In this document: one piece after another, positions 41,025-50,361 of the stretch
Numbering within the stretch: position 1 is the first letter of the stretch
Layout of the letters: the number at the start of each line of letters is the position of its first letter
Assembly (NCBI GenBank): GCA_022340265.1
Contig: JAJDOH010000051.1
Coordinates: 1-64,000, forward strand
From: Deltaproteobacteria bacterium
GTDB lineage: Bacteria; Desulfobacterota; DSM-4660; Desulfatiglandales; Desulfatiglandaceae
Length of the DNA stretch: 64,000 nt
Reading direction: 5' to 3'
Notes under the pieces: model-generated
The model's database searches: none
Told to the model about the DNA's origin: nothing
Seen by the model: only the letters and a program-made list of their open reading frames with translations
Made by a program: the position numbers and the translations under genes

Positions 41025-41516
41025 ATGTCCTCAAAACATCAAAAAAGACTCCTTGAACTCTCCATCAATGGAGAGGTTTATGAGCTGGCGGCGGGGTGTC
41101 AGGAAACACTGCTGGAAGTATTGCGGAACCGGCTTGGTCTCACCGGTACCAAAGAAGGTTGTGGTACCGGGGAGTGTGGATCTTGCACCGTACTGTTGGA
41201 AGGAGAGCCGGTCCTTGCTTGCCTGTTGCTGGCGGTTGATTGCGAAAACAAGAAAATCGAAACCATCGAGGGGCAATCTCTGGAAGGCCGCATGACGCCG
41301 GTCCAGGAGGCATTTCTTGAAAAAGGCGCCGTGCAATGCGGGTTTTGTACACCCGGAATGGTGATGGCGTCAACGGCACTGCTCAAAAGAAATCCGGACC
41401 CGACGGAAGAAGATGTCAAGGAAAGTCTGGAAGGCCATCTATGCCGTTGTACGGGATACAACAAAATCATGGAGTCGGTTCTGCATGCGGCCAAATCATA
41501 TCCGGAAAAAGATTGA
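41025..41516 (+). CDS. hcrC: 4-Hydroxybenzoyl-CoA reductase-type [2Fe-2S] gamma subunit
   Basis: Iron-sulfur subunit of 163 residues. A plant-type [2Fe-2S] cluster uses Cys46, 51, 54 and 66 (GCGTGECGSC). A second cluster in the helical domain uses Cys105, 108, 140 and 142 (CGFCTPGM, CRCTGY). It begins two bases after hcrB. It links the FAD/[4Fe-4S] subunit to the molybdenum subunit. Confidence 0.92.
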   Translation: MSSKHQKRLLELSINGEVYELAAGCQETLLEVLRNRLGLTGTKEGCGTGECGSCTVLLEGEPVLACLLLAVDCENKKIETIEGQSLEGRMTPVQEAFLEKGAVQCGFCTPGMVMASTALLKRNPDPTEEDVKESLEGHLCRCTGYNKIMESVLHAAKSYPEKD

Positions 41517-41529
41517 GGAGCAAAGGAAA

Positions 41530-43857
41530 ATGGGTGACCTGAATTATGTGGGAAAACGGATACTGAGAAAAGACGGCCCCGATAAGGTAACGGGAAAGGC
41601 CCTCTATTCGGTTGACATACAATTGAGGGGAAAACTGGTGGGAAGGATTCTCCGAAGCCCCCACGCCCACGCACGGATTCTCAATATTGACACTCGCCGT
41701 GCTTCGCAGGTGGCGGGGGTCAAAGCGATCATAACGGCCAAGGACACCCTGGGTATCAAACACGGATTTGTTGAAACACCGCGCTACCCGGCGGATCAGT
41801 ATCCTCTGGCCATGGACAAGGTCCGGTTTGTGGGAGAGGAAGTGGCGGCGGTGGCGGCAACGGACATGTATGCGGCCGACGAAGCGCTGGAACTTATCGA
41901 TGTCACCTATGAGCCGCTGCCGGCGGTGTTCGATCCGGAAGAGGCCATGTTGCCTGGGGCTCCGGAGATTCATCCCACCCACCCCAAGGTGAAGGAGGGG
42001 TTATTGAATATCGGCGGCAAAACCACCTCCGGCTGGGGGGATGTTGCGGCGGGATTTGAGGAAGCGGACTACGTAAGGGAAGACCGTTTTGAAAGTCATC
42101 TGAGAACCCACGGGTACCTGGAGCCTCAAGCCACCGTGGCCAACTTTGACGCAGACGGAAAACTGACGGTATGGACATCCAGCCAGGGCCCTTTCATCAA
42201 ACGGGCCAAACTGGCCAAAACCCTGGGTCTCCCTCAATCTGCGGTAAGGGTGAAAAAGGCCTACGTAGGAGGCGCCTTCGGCGGGAAGATTGATCTCTTT
42301 TCCCATGAATTTTGTGCGGCACTACTGTCAATGAAGACATGCCGGCCCGTTGAAATCATCGCCACCCGTGAAGAAATATTTACCGCCTATCGTCATGGGC
42401 AACCGCTCATAGTGACGATCAAGACCGGTGTGAAAAAAGACGGCACCATTGTAGCGCAGCAGTTGAAAACCATCAATAATTCCGGTGCGTACCGGGGCAG
42501 CGGGGTTGTGGTCATTTTTCTGGCCTGGGGATTTACCATGGCTCCCTATCGCAACCCCAACCTGAAATACGAAGGATACTCGGTTTATACCAACAATCCC
42601 ATCCGAACACCCCAACGGGGTCATGGCGCGCCCCAGCTGCGGTTTGCGGTGGAATCTCAGCTGGATATGATTGCGGAAGAACTGGGATTGGACCCCATTG
42701 AGATCCGTCTGAAAAATGCGCGGGATTCCGGTGAAATGCTGCCCAACGGCGACAACGTGCACAACTGCGGCCTCAAAGATTGTCTGAAGGATATTGCCAG
42801 GCATACGGATTTCAAAGAAAAATTCGGTTGCAATGGGAATGGCGGCAAGGAAAGGTTTCGAAAGGGCATCGGGGTGGGTGTCAGTGCATACTTCGGAGGA
42901 TCCCTTATTTATCCCAACAGTTCTTCCGTTTTGGTGAAAATGAACGATGACGGGAGTGTCACCCTGCTTACCGGCGCAATGGATATCGGGCAGGGGGCTG
43001 AGACCATCCTCAGCCAGATCGTGGCGGAGGAACTCAAGATCCCCATGGACGAGGTACAGGTGGTGGCGGCTGATACGGAAACCACCCCTGTGGATATCGG
43101 AAGCTGGATCAGCGGCAATGCCTATGTCTGCGGCAATGCGGCCCGTGTGGCGGCGGGCGATGTGAGGGAGAAATTGAAGGAACTGGCCGCCTCCGAGCTG
43201 GAAGCCAACATTGAAGATTTGAGGGTCAGGGATAAACAGGTTTATGTGGCGGGTTCCTCGGACCGGGTCCTGTCATATGCCGGTCTGGTAGCCCTGAGCA
43301 TTCAGAAGCACAGAGGGGATCCCATAATCGGAAACGGCCACTGGCGGACCATGCGAGATGAACCGACTCACCCCAGCCTGGCCACCACAAAGGGAAGATG
43401 GACCGAGAATTACGCCTTTGACGCACAGACAGCCGAAGTGGAAGTGGATACGGAAACGGGAAAGGTCCGGTTACTGAAAGCCGTAACCGCCCATGACTGC
43501 GGGTTTCCCATTAATCCCTTGCTGGTGGAGGGCCAGATTGACGGACAAATTTCCATGGCGCTGGGTCACGCCTTTTTGGAAGAGATCATGATGGAAGAAG
43601 GCCGGACCTTAAATCCCAGTTGGCTCGATTACCGGATGCCCTCCATCCGGGACATGGCCCAGTCCGAACATCTGGATGTCATTACGGAACAGTATCGGAT
43701 CGGCGAACCGTATCGAACCAAGGAAGTGGGCGAAGGGTATGTTTCAGCCATTCTGGCTGCCATCGCCAATGCTATCTACGATGCTGTGGGCGTACGGCTT
43801 TTCTCAACACCTTTCACACCTGAGAAGATATTGAGAGGCTTGGGTAAAATCAAGTAG
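41530..43857 (+). CDS. hcrA: 4-Hydroxybenzoyl-CoA reductase-type molybdopterin alpha subunit
   Basis: Catalytic subunit of 775 residues from ATG 41530, with AAGGA immediately upstream; the longer frame back to 41413 lies inside hcrC. It has the Mo hydroxylase signatures GGAFGGKIDLF, IRTPQRGHGAPQLRFAVE and DIGQGAET, then SGNAYVCGNAARVAAGD, and the catalytic Glu in EVGEGYVSAIL near the C-terminus. HcrABC removes the para-hydroxyl of 4-hydroxybenzoyl-CoA to give benzoyl-CoA. Related enzymes act on other aromatic CoA esters, so the exact substrate is inferred. Confidence 0.88.
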   Translation: MGDLNYVGKRILRKDGPDKVTGKALYSVDIQLRGKLVGRILRSPHAHARILNIDTRRASQVAGVKAIITAKDTLGIKHGFVETPRYPADQYPLAMDKVRFVGEEVAAVAATDMYAADEALELIDVTYEPLPAVFDPEEAMLPGAPEIHPTHPKVKEGLLNIGGKTTSGWGDVAAGFEEADYVREDRFESHLRTHGYLEPQATVANFDADGKLTVWTSSQGPFIKRAKLAKTLGLPQSAVRVKKAYVGGAFGGKIDLFSHEFCAALLSMKTCRPVEIIATREEIFTAYRHGQPLIVTIKTGVKKDGTIVAQQLKTINNSGAYRGSGVVVIFLAWGFTMAPYRNPNLKYEGYSVYTNNPIRTPQRGHGAPQLRFAVESQLDMIAEELGLDPIEIRLKNARDSGEMLPNGDNVHNCGLKDCLKDIARHTDFKEKFGCNGNGGKERFRKGIGVGVSAYFGGSLIYPNSSSVLVKMNDDGSVTLLTGAMDIGQGAETILSQIVAEELKIPMDEVQVVAADTETTPVDIGSWISGNAYVCGNAARVAAGDVREKLKELAASELEANIEDLRVRDKQVYVAGSSDRVLSYAGLVALSIQKHRGDPIIGNGHWRTMRDEPTHPSLATTKGRWTENYAFDAQTAEVEVDTETGKVRLLKAVTAHDCGFPINPLLVEGQIDGQISMALGHAFLEEIMMEEGRTLNPSWLDYRMPSIRDMAQSEHLDVITEQYRIGEPYRTKEVGEGYVSAILAAIANAIYDAVGVRLFSTPFTPEKILRGLGKIK

Positions 43858-43890
43858 GCTGAGGGTCAATTAAATGAAAGGGAGATTCTC

Positions 43891-45210
43891 ATGAATCAGG
43901 TGCGGTACTGGAATAAAGAATTGGAAACAATGTCTCGGGAAAAGCGTGAAGCCCTGCAGCTTGAACGGTTCAGAGAACGCATGGCTTATGTGTATGCTAA
44001 AAGCCCCATGTACAAACAGAAATATGATGAGGCCGGCATTAAACCGTCCGATATCAAAACCCTCTCAGATATTTCAAGCGTCCCTTTTACGGTGAAAGAA
44101 GAGCTTCGGGAAAGCCAGAAACGAAAGCCACCCTGGGGGGATTTCATGTGCGTTCCCCCCGAAGAAGGGGTTCGGGTCTTTCAAACCACTGGAACCACCG
44201 GCATTCCGGTGAAGGTCATGCTCAACAAGAAAGACTGGACCGTACACTTCTATGAACAATTCATGCACTTCATGTATGCCTACGGCATAACGACATCCGA
44301 TATCCTTTATGTGCCCTTCGGTTATGGACTCTACATCGCCTGGTGGGGATTTCAGGCGGCCCTTGAGCAGGCGGGCGTCATGATTGTTCCGGGGGGCGCC
44401 CAGTCCTCCAAGGACCGGGTGAGAAACATCTTTGATTGGGGTGCCACCGTGGTCTGCGGCACGCCCACCTATCTCCTTCATCTTGGCGAAGTTGCCTCCA
44501 AAATGGGTGTATCTCTGGCTGAGTCTCAAGTTTCGGTCATTGTGGCGGCCGGAGAGCCGGGGGCCAACGTAAAATCCACCAAACAGGCCATTGAAAGCAT
44601 CTGGGGCGGCGAATGCTACGATGATATCGGCTCCAGCGAAATCAGCAATTTTGGCTTCGAGTGTATTTTCCAGCATGGGACCCATGTGAATGAAAACATG
44701 TTTTATGCGGAGTGCCTTCATCCGGATACCCTGGAACCGGTAAAGGATGGTGAAGTAGGGGAGCTGGTGCTTTCCAACCTGTGCACGGAAACTATGCCGC
44801 TGATCCGATATCGTATCAAGGATCTGGTGAAATTCAATCGTGAAACCTGTGAGTGCGGTAGAACGTTTCTGAGGTTGGATGGGGGCATTCTGGGCCGTTC
44901 CGACGATATGTTTCAATTTGCCGGTGTGAATGTATTCCCTTCCGCCATCGAAAATGTTATTCGAAAGGTGGACGCTTTCTCTAACGAGTACCAGATCGTC
45001 GTTCCCAAGATGGGGAGCGGAAAGCGCCTCAAAATCCGTGTGGAACCGGCCTCGGACCGGGTGTCGCCCCAGGAGATGAAACAGGCACTGGAACAGTTTA
45101 TCGATGCATTCAAGTATCGCATTACGTTCACGCCGGAGGTTGAAGTGGCCGAACCGGAAACGCTTCCCCGTTTTGAACTGAAGGCAAAACGGGTTATTCG
45201 TGACGAGTAG
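43891..45210 (+). CDS. PaaK-type aryl-CoA ligase
   Basis: Adenylate-forming ligase of 439 residues, the standard PaaK length. Motifs are QTTGTTGIPVKV (P-loop), CYDDIGSSEISNFGFEC (A5) and YRIKDLVKFN (A7), and the C-terminal domain has GRSDDMFQFAGVNVFPSAIE. It would activate an aromatic acid with ATP and CoA. PaaK proteins favour phenylacetate, whereas most 4-hydroxybenzoate ligases belong to another subfamily. The combination with hcrBCA therefore leaves the substrate open (phenylacetate, hydroxybenzoate or a relative). Confidence 0.88.
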   Translation: MNQVRYWNKELETMSREKREALQLERFRERMAYVYAKSPMYKQKYDEAGIKPSDIKTLSDISSVPFTVKEELRESQKRKPPWGDFMCVPPEEGVRVFQTTGTTGIPVKVMLNKKDWTVHFYEQFMHFMYAYGITTSDILYVPFGYGLYIAWWGFQAALEQAGVMIVPGGAQSSKDRVRNIFDWGATVVCGTPTYLLHLGEVASKMGVSLAESQVSVIVAAGEPGANVKSTKQAIESIWGGECYDDIGSSEISNFGFECIFQHGTHVNENMFYAECLHPDTLEPVKDGEVGELVLSNLCTETMPLIRYRIKDLVKFNRETCECGRTFLRLDGGILGRSDDMFQFAGVNVFPSAIENVIRKVDAFSNEYQIVVPKMGSGKRLKIRVEPASDRVSPQEMKQALEQFIDAFKYRITFTPEVEVAEPETLPRFELKAKRVIRDE

Positions 45211-45244
45211 GGCGGTAAAGCGACAACACCCGAAGAAGGTCTCA

Positions 45245-45268
45245 CGCAAAGCCGCGAAGGCGCAAAGA
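45245..45268. repeat. Three tandem 8-bp CGCRAAGN units
   Basis: CGCAAAGC, CGCGAAGG and CGCAAAGA follow one another just upstream of livK. Short runs of this CGCAAAG unit are familiar intergenic repeats in environmental bacterial genomes. It lies 68 bases before the livK ATG and may be neutral or affect the leader. Confidence 0.6.
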
Positions 45269-45335
45269 TGATGTTGTTATACTAAGGTTTTGAAATTAAA
45301 GCCAAAGCATTAAACCCCAAATCAAGGAGGATGTC

Positions 45336-46523
45336 ATGAAAAAGAAAGCCCTGTTTGTCTGTTTAATTGCAGCCATGTTGTTTGGAATTCCGCTTGCGGC
45401 CATGGGCGCGCCCGATGCCATTCACGTCGGGGCCACGGTTTCCCAGACCGGCCATTTTTCATCGGAAATAGGTCCCTTCAAACGGCTTATGAACGCCTGG
45501 GCCGACCTGGTGAATGAAAAGGGCGGCATCATGGTCAAAGAATACAACAAGAAGCTGCCGGTAAAGTTTACCATCTATGATGACAAGAGCGATCAGGCAA
45601 CGGTTAAAAAGTATTATGAGCGCCTTGCGACCGTTGACAAGGTCAATCTCATGCTGGGGCCCTACAGCAGTCCACTGACATTTGCGGCCAGTACGGCGGG
45701 CGAAAACCACCAGATTCCTTTTATTGCCATCTGCGCCAATTCACCCAAGATTTACACCCGCGGTTTTAACTGGCTGGTGGGTGTCATCGACCTGGGTCCC
45801 CGCTATACCTACCGTTACTGGGAGATGATCCAGAAAGAAGGGAAGGCCAAGAGCGTCTCCTTTGTGGTGGAGGACACCATCCACCCCTTAGGCGTCTATA
45901 AAGGCTCCAAGAATTTGGCTGAAGAAGCCGGTCTGAAGGTCTTGACCAGCGATATCATACCTGCCAAAACCCGGGATTTTACGCCGATCATTACCAAGCT
46001 CAAGAAAGAAAACCCGGACATCATTTACGTATCTTCCAACATCCCTTTTGCCATCAACTTCATGAAACAAGCCAAAGAGATGAAGCTGAACCCCAAGGAA
46101 TACCACTGTATTCATCACAGCGGAATTTTCAGGGATGCGCTCGGGAGTGCCGCGGATTACGTTATCGGTCAGTCTTACTGGGTCGAGGGGATGAAGCTGG
46201 GCGATGAACAACTGATCAACGATGTCCTCAAAAAGGCCGACATCAGCGAGCCCATGTATCCCTGGTCTCCAGCTTACGTGGCAGCGTTCCAGATTCTTCA
46301 GAAAGCCATCGAAGATGCGGGAACCCTGGACAACAAAAAGGTCATGGAAAGCCTCAAGAAATTGAAAATGGATACGGTGCTGGGTGAGGAGGCTTTTAGT
46401 GATACCGGTTACGGTTCCATCAATACCTATCCGTCCCAGATTCAGGGCGGTGTCTATAAGGTGATTTATCCGCCCGATGTGGCAACCGGGAAACACGTCT
46501 ATCCCCGTCCACCTTTTAAATAG
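45336..46523 (+). CDS. livK: ABC transporter substrate-binding protein (HAAT/LivK family)
   Basis: Periplasmic receptor of 395 residues. A signal peptide (1-24, ending AMGA) is followed by a type I binding fold: IHVGATVSQTGHFSSEIGP and VNLMLGPYSSPLTFAASTAGE (ligand loops), then FVVEDTIHPLGVYKGSKN. The RBS AAGGAGG is excellent. Because it follows a CoA ligase and hcrBCA, the ligand is more likely an aromatic acid than a branched-chain amino acid, as known for other HAAT receptors. Confidence 0.9.
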   Translation: MKKKALFVCLIAAMLFGIPLAAMGAPDAIHVGATVSQTGHFSSEIGPFKRLMNAWADLVNEKGGIMVKEYNKKLPVKFTIYDDKSDQATVKKYYERLATVDKVNLMLGPYSSPLTFAASTAGENHQIPFIAICANSPKIYTRGFNWLVGVIDLGPRYTYRYWEMIQKEGKAKSVSFVVEDTIHPLGVYKGSKNLAEEAGLKVLTSDIIPAKTRDFTPIITKLKKENPDIIYVSSNIPFAINFMKQAKEMKLNPKEYHCIHHSGIFRDALGSAADYVIGQSYWVEGMKLGDEQLINDVLKKADISEPMYPWSPAYVAAFQILQKAIEDAGTLDNKKVMESLKKLKMDTVLGEEAFSDTGYGSINTYPSQIQGGVYKVIYPPDVATGKHVYPRPPFK

Positions 46524-46544
46524 AAGGGATCGAGAAGGACTGAC

Positions 46545-47417
46545 GTGTCTGCGGATTTTATCCAGCTCCTGGTAGGCGGGATTCTGCTGGGGGGTATTTA
46601 CGGCCTGGCGGCTTTCGGGCTTTCCATTACCTTTGGGGTTTTAAACGTCCTCAACCTGGCCCATGGGGAGTTTCTGATGCTGGGATCTCTTTTGAGCTAC
46701 GGGCTTTTCGTGGGGCTGGGTATTAATCCGTTCATGGCAGCCATCCTGGTCATACCCGTCTTTATGTTGCTGGGCGTTGGTTTCTATCTGCTTCTGCTCA
46801 AACCCATCATGGACAAGCCGCCCCACCAACTCCTGGTGGCATCCATTCTGGTGACCCTGGGCGCATCCCTTTTCATTGAAGATGTGACATCCTTTTTCTG
46901 GGAGCGTCCGGTCACCGGGATTTCCTATTCACTGCCGCCCATGGAACTTGCCGGAGTGGTGATTTCATCCACGCGTCTGCTGATCCTCTTGTTTATTTTT
47001 GCCCTTGCCTGCGGGATGCAGTTCTACCTGAAGAAAACCTTCGTGGGAAAGAGTATCCGGGCCATCGTTCAAGGCCGTGAAGGTGCCAAGGTGGTGGGAA
47101 TCCCCATTTCCCGTGTGTCCGCCCTTGCCTTCAGCATCGGCATGGCCCTTGCCGCATCCGCCGGTGCTTTTTACGTGACGCTCTTTACGGTCACACCGGT
47201 CATGGGGATACCGCTCACCATTAAATACCTTTGCGTGGTGGTCCTGGGAGGTCTGGGCAGTATTGTGGGATCGGTCTTCGGCGGGCTCATTCTGGGAGTG
47301 GCGGAGACCCTGACGTCTTACTATTGCGGTGCCGAGTGGTCCCCCACCATCGCATTTATCCTCTTGATTCTCATACTGATTATCAAACCGGAAGGTCTTT
47401 TCGGGGCAAAAAAATGA
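46545..47417 (+). CDS. livH: HAAT-family ABC transporter permease
   Basis: Inner-membrane permease of 290 residues with about eight hydrophobic segments, starting at GTG 46545 behind AGAAGGA. LivH features include GILLGGIYGLAAFGLSITFGVLNVLNLAHGEFLMLG at the N-terminus and GLGSIVGSVFGGLILGVAETL near the C-terminus. It overlaps livM by four bases (ATGA). Confidence 0.92.
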   Translation: MSADFIQLLVGGILLGGIYGLAAFGLSITFGVLNVLNLAHGEFLMLGSLLSYGLFVGLGINPFMAAILVIPVFMLLGVGFYLLLLKPIMDKPPHQLLVASILVTLGASLFIEDVTSFFWERPVTGISYSLPPMELAGVVISSTRLLILLFIFALACGMQFYLKKTFVGKSIRAIVQGREGAKVVGIPISRVSALAFSIGMALAASAGAFYVTLFTVTPVMGIPLTIKYLCVVVLGGLGSIVGSVFGGLILGVAETLTSYYCGAEWSPTIAFILLILILIIKPEGLFGAKK

Positions 47418-48394
47418 ACCGTTGCGGAAAAAAGCTCTTTTATTCGGTTGTCCTTCTTCTGTGGGCCTTTCTGGCGGCGCTTCCATGCTTAGGCTTTTCC
47501 TACGGTGTTGTCTGGGTTTTTCTGCTGGCCGTCTATTTTACCCTGGCGTTGAGCTACGATATTGTGGGCGGGTATATGGGCTACATGAATCTCGGGCATT
47601 CCACGTTTTTTGGCCTGGGGGCCTATACCACCGCTATTTTGCTCAACCAGGGATTCAACCTGCTTACGGCGCTGTTGGCGGCCATGCTTTTGACCGCCGC
47701 GTTTGCGGCCGTTATCAGCTATCCGCTTTTCCGGCTGCGGGGGGCATATTTCGCCCTGGCCACTTTTGGGCTGATCAGCCTGATTGAGGTCCTGACGAAC
47801 AATCTGCGGGATCTTACTGGAGGTTCCGGCGGTATTTCCACGCCGCCCGGGGACCACATGCTGCCGTCCTATTACCTGGTGCTGGCGGTTGTCGGCGGGA
47901 CCATGGTGCTGAGTCAAATTGTTGCCCGAAGCAAATTCGGTCTCGCCCTTTTCAGCATTCGTGAAGACGAAGAAGTGGCCAAAGCCTTTGGGGTCCCAGC
48001 ATCGCTTTACAAGGGCTTGGCCCTGGTGATCAGTTCGGCACCCGCCAGTCTGGTGGGGGGGATCTATGTCTGGAATATGACCTACATCAGCCCGGAGTCC
48101 GTGTTCGGCCTTGAGATTGCTTTGAGTCCGATTATCATGGCCATGCTGGGGGGAACGGGGATCATGATCGGCCCCCTGGTGGGCGCCGTCTTTATCACGA
48201 TGGTGCAGGAATTTTTGTGGACAGAGGTTCCTTACTTTCATCTGGCCATGTACGGAACCGTTTTGGTGCTGCTGGGACTTTTCATGCCGGGAGGACTCGT
48301 ACGGACGCGCTGGTTAAAACCGTTTATTCAATGGCTGGGTCTGGGAGAAGCGGTTGATTATTTCAAGAACGCCGATGCCGAAAGGATGCCGTAA
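47414..48394 (+). CDS. livM: HAAT-family ABC transporter permease
   Basis: Second permease, 326 residues from the ATG at 47414; the longer frame from 47231 lies inside livH. LivM features are YDIVGGYMGYMNLGHSTFFGLGAYTTA, GGSGGISTPPG and SIREDEEVAKAFGVP (the EAA loop). It pairs with LivH to form the channel and is followed six bases later by livG. Confidence 0.92.
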   Translation: MNRCGKKLFYSVVLLLWAFLAALPCLGFSYGVVWVFLLAVYFTLALSYDIVGGYMGYMNLGHSTFFGLGAYTTAILLNQGFNLLTALLAAMLLTAAFAAVISYPLFRLRGAYFALATFGLISLIEVLTNNLRDLTGGSGGISTPPGDHMLPSYYLVLAVVGGTMVLSQIVARSKFGLALFSIREDEEVAKAFGVPASLYKGLALVISSAPASLVGGIYVWNMTYISPESVFGLEIALSPIIMAMLGGTGIMIGPLVGAVFITMVQEFLWTEVPYFHLAMYGTVLVLLGLFMPGGLVRTRWLKPFIQWLGLGEAVDYFKNADAERMP

Positions 48395-48400
48395 AAGGCC

Positions 48401-49153
48401 ATGAACAGTCTACTTGAGTGCCGAAAGATATCCAAGATTTTTGGGGGCATTGAGGCCCTGACCAAGGTTGATCTCACGGTCGCGCCCAACAGCATCACAG
48501 GGGTGATCGGCCCCAATGGCGCCGGAAAGACAACGCTCTTCAATATCATATCCGGGGCATTGGTTCCCACTGAAGGAGAAGTGATTTTCAAAAGGAAAAA
48601 GATTTCGGGTATGGGGCCGGCCCGGGTGTGCCGTTTAGGCGTTGCCCGCACTTACCAGTTGGTTCGTCCTTTTAACTCGCTCAGCGCCATCGAAAATGTC
48701 CTGATTGGACTGGCGTTCGGCAGGACCGAGTCAATGACCAAAAAGGATCGCGTGGCCGAAGCTTTCAGAATCCTTCAAATGGTGGGGCTCGAAAAGAAGA
48801 TCAATCATGTTGCGGAAGGTCTGACCCTGGTGGAAAAAAAACATTTGGAGATTGCCCGGGCGCTGGCCACCGCACCGGAAATTCTGCTTCTGGATGAGGT
48901 GGTCTCAGGCCTCAATCCCACTGAAGTAACCAAAACCGTCGAAACCATACAGCAGATTCAAGAAAGCGGCATTACCGTCATCATGATCGAACATATTCTG
49001 AAAGTGGTCATGGCGCTTTGTGAACGGGTGGTGGTGCTGAATTATGGCGTTCAAATCGCTGAAGGTCCCCCGAAAGCGGTGGTTCGTAACGAGGCGGTCA
49101 TTGAAGCCTACATCGGCAAGTTTGAAGATGATGGGGGGAAACCACATGCTTGA
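48401..49153 (+). CDS. livG: HAAT-family ABC transporter ATPase
   Basis: ATPase of 250 residues with Walker A GPNGAGKTT, Q-loop region GVARTYQLVRPF, Walker B ILLLDEVVSGLNP and switch IEHI. The usual LSGGQ signature is degenerate here (EGLTLVEKKHLEIARAL). Many LivG proteins also have a weak signature (LPYGxQRRLEIARAL). It overlaps livF by eight bases. Confidence 0.9.
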   Translation: MNSLLECRKISKIFGGIEALTKVDLTVAPNSITGVIGPNGAGKTTLFNIISGALVPTEGEVIFKRKKISGMGPARVCRLGVARTYQLVRPFNSLSAIENVLIGLAFGRTESMTKKDRVAEAFRILQMVGLEKKINHVAEGLTLVEKKHLEIARALATAPEILLLDEVVSGLNPTEVTKTVETIQQIQESGITVIMIEHILKVVMALCERVVVLNYGVQIAEGPPKAVVRNEAVIEAYIGKFEDDGGKPHA

Positions 49154-49850
49154 GATCGTGGGCATTGAGGCATGTTACGGCTCCATTCAAGCCTTGTGGG
49201 ATGTGTCGTTTCGGGTGGATCAAGGGGAAGTTGTGACGATTCTCGGTTCAAACGGAGCCGGCAAAAGCACCGCCATCCATGTGGCCCAGGGGCTCATTCG
49301 ACCCACCTCCGGAGAGACCAGGTTTTTGGGGGAGGTGATTCAGCGCCTGAGCCCCCACCAGGTGGTCGAGCGCGGTCTGTGCCTGGTGCCTGAGGCGCGT
49401 CATCTTTTTCCCCATATGAGCGTGCTGGAAAACCTGGAGCTGGGTGCTTACCCGCGTAAAGCCAGGGTCGTTAGGGAAGAGACACTGCAGTGGATTTATA
49501 ATTTATTTCCCATCCTCCAAAGACGAAAAAAGCAGCGGGCAGGCACTCTTTCGGGCGGTGAACAGCAGATGGTGGCCATCGGAAGGGGGCTTATGGCCAA
49601 ACCGTCGCTCTTGATGATGGATGAACCTTCACTGGGGCTGGCACCCCTTATCGTAGCCGAACTCTTCAGAATCATTTCGGAGATCAATGAGCATGGCCTC
49701 TCCATCCTGCTGGTGGAGCAGAATGCTCGGCACGCGCTTTCCCTGGCAAGCCGCGCCTATGTCATGGAAACGGGCCGTATCACCCATGAAGGTTCTGGAA
49801 AGGAATTGCTGGCCGATCCCTCCATCCGCACCGCCTACCTGGGGATGTGA
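49146..49850 (+). CDS. livF: HAAT-family ABC transporter ATPase
   Basis: ATPase of 234 residues from the ATG at 49146, inside the end of livG; the upstream frame from 49044 is livG in another register. It has Walker A GSNGAGKST, a canonical signature LSGGEQQMVAIGRGLM, and Walker B LLMMDEPSLGLAP. The short C-terminus matches LivF. It ends the operon that begins at hcrB. Confidence 0.92.
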   Translation: MLEIVGIEACYGSIQALWDVSFRVDQGEVVTILGSNGAGKSTAIHVAQGLIRPTSGETRFLGEVIQRLSPHQVVERGLCLVPEARHLFPHMSVLENLELGAYPRKARVVREETLQWIYNLFPILQRRKKQRAGTLSGGEQQMVAIGRGLMAKPSLLMMDEPSLGLAPLIVAELFRIISEINEHGLSILLVEQNARHALSLASRAYVMETGRITHEGSGKELLADPSIRTAYLGM

Positions 49851-49984
49851 TTGCATTTGCAGTCATTTATGCCCTCCGTAAATCACCATATCTATTTTTC
49901 CAGACCTCAATCTTTTTACCACTGAGCTGCGTTCGCAGTAACAGCGCAAGTCCCCGGCACAAAGTAACCACCAGAAAGCACAAT

Positions 49985-50193
49985 CGGCATTCAGGGTAAC
50001 GGCCAATTCAGGAGAACTGGCGGCCGTAAGCCACTACGGTCAGGCCAACCACCAGCGGTGAAATGCCGATGGCCATGGCCCGCCTGGAGGCGCCTCGTAC
50101 CAGAAGTTCAGCACCTCCGATGAGCAATACAAGACCCAGAATAAATAAAATGAACGTCGTTGTTTGCATAAAAAGGATTCTGGTGCTTTTCAT
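49985..50193 (-). pseudogene. Calcium/cation exchanger (CaCA family) N-terminal remnant
   Basis: The first 50 or so residues (TTTFILFILGLVLLIGGAEL, then LVRGASRRAMAIGISPLVVG and LTVVAYG) are the N-terminal alpha-1 repeat of a YrbG-type Na+/Ca2+ exchanger. One extra base near 50022 shifts the frame. In the next frame the family sequence resumes as ASSPELAVTLNAD, then similarity stops. The gene is thus frameshifted and lacks its 3' part. It is followed by no recognisable sequence before livF. Confidence 0.8.
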
Positions 50194-50361
50194 CTTTGAC
50201 GCTTTGGTCGTTTAACGTGAGGCCAGGTGCAAGCGTCTAAAGATGAAATAATTTATGGAAAGGTTTTCAAGTCGAATCAAGGGTAGTAGTATTACCCGGG
50301 TTGCCGTAGGCGGCCGATGGATACATGGGGCAAAAAATGAAATTTAAATGGAGGAACGCTG

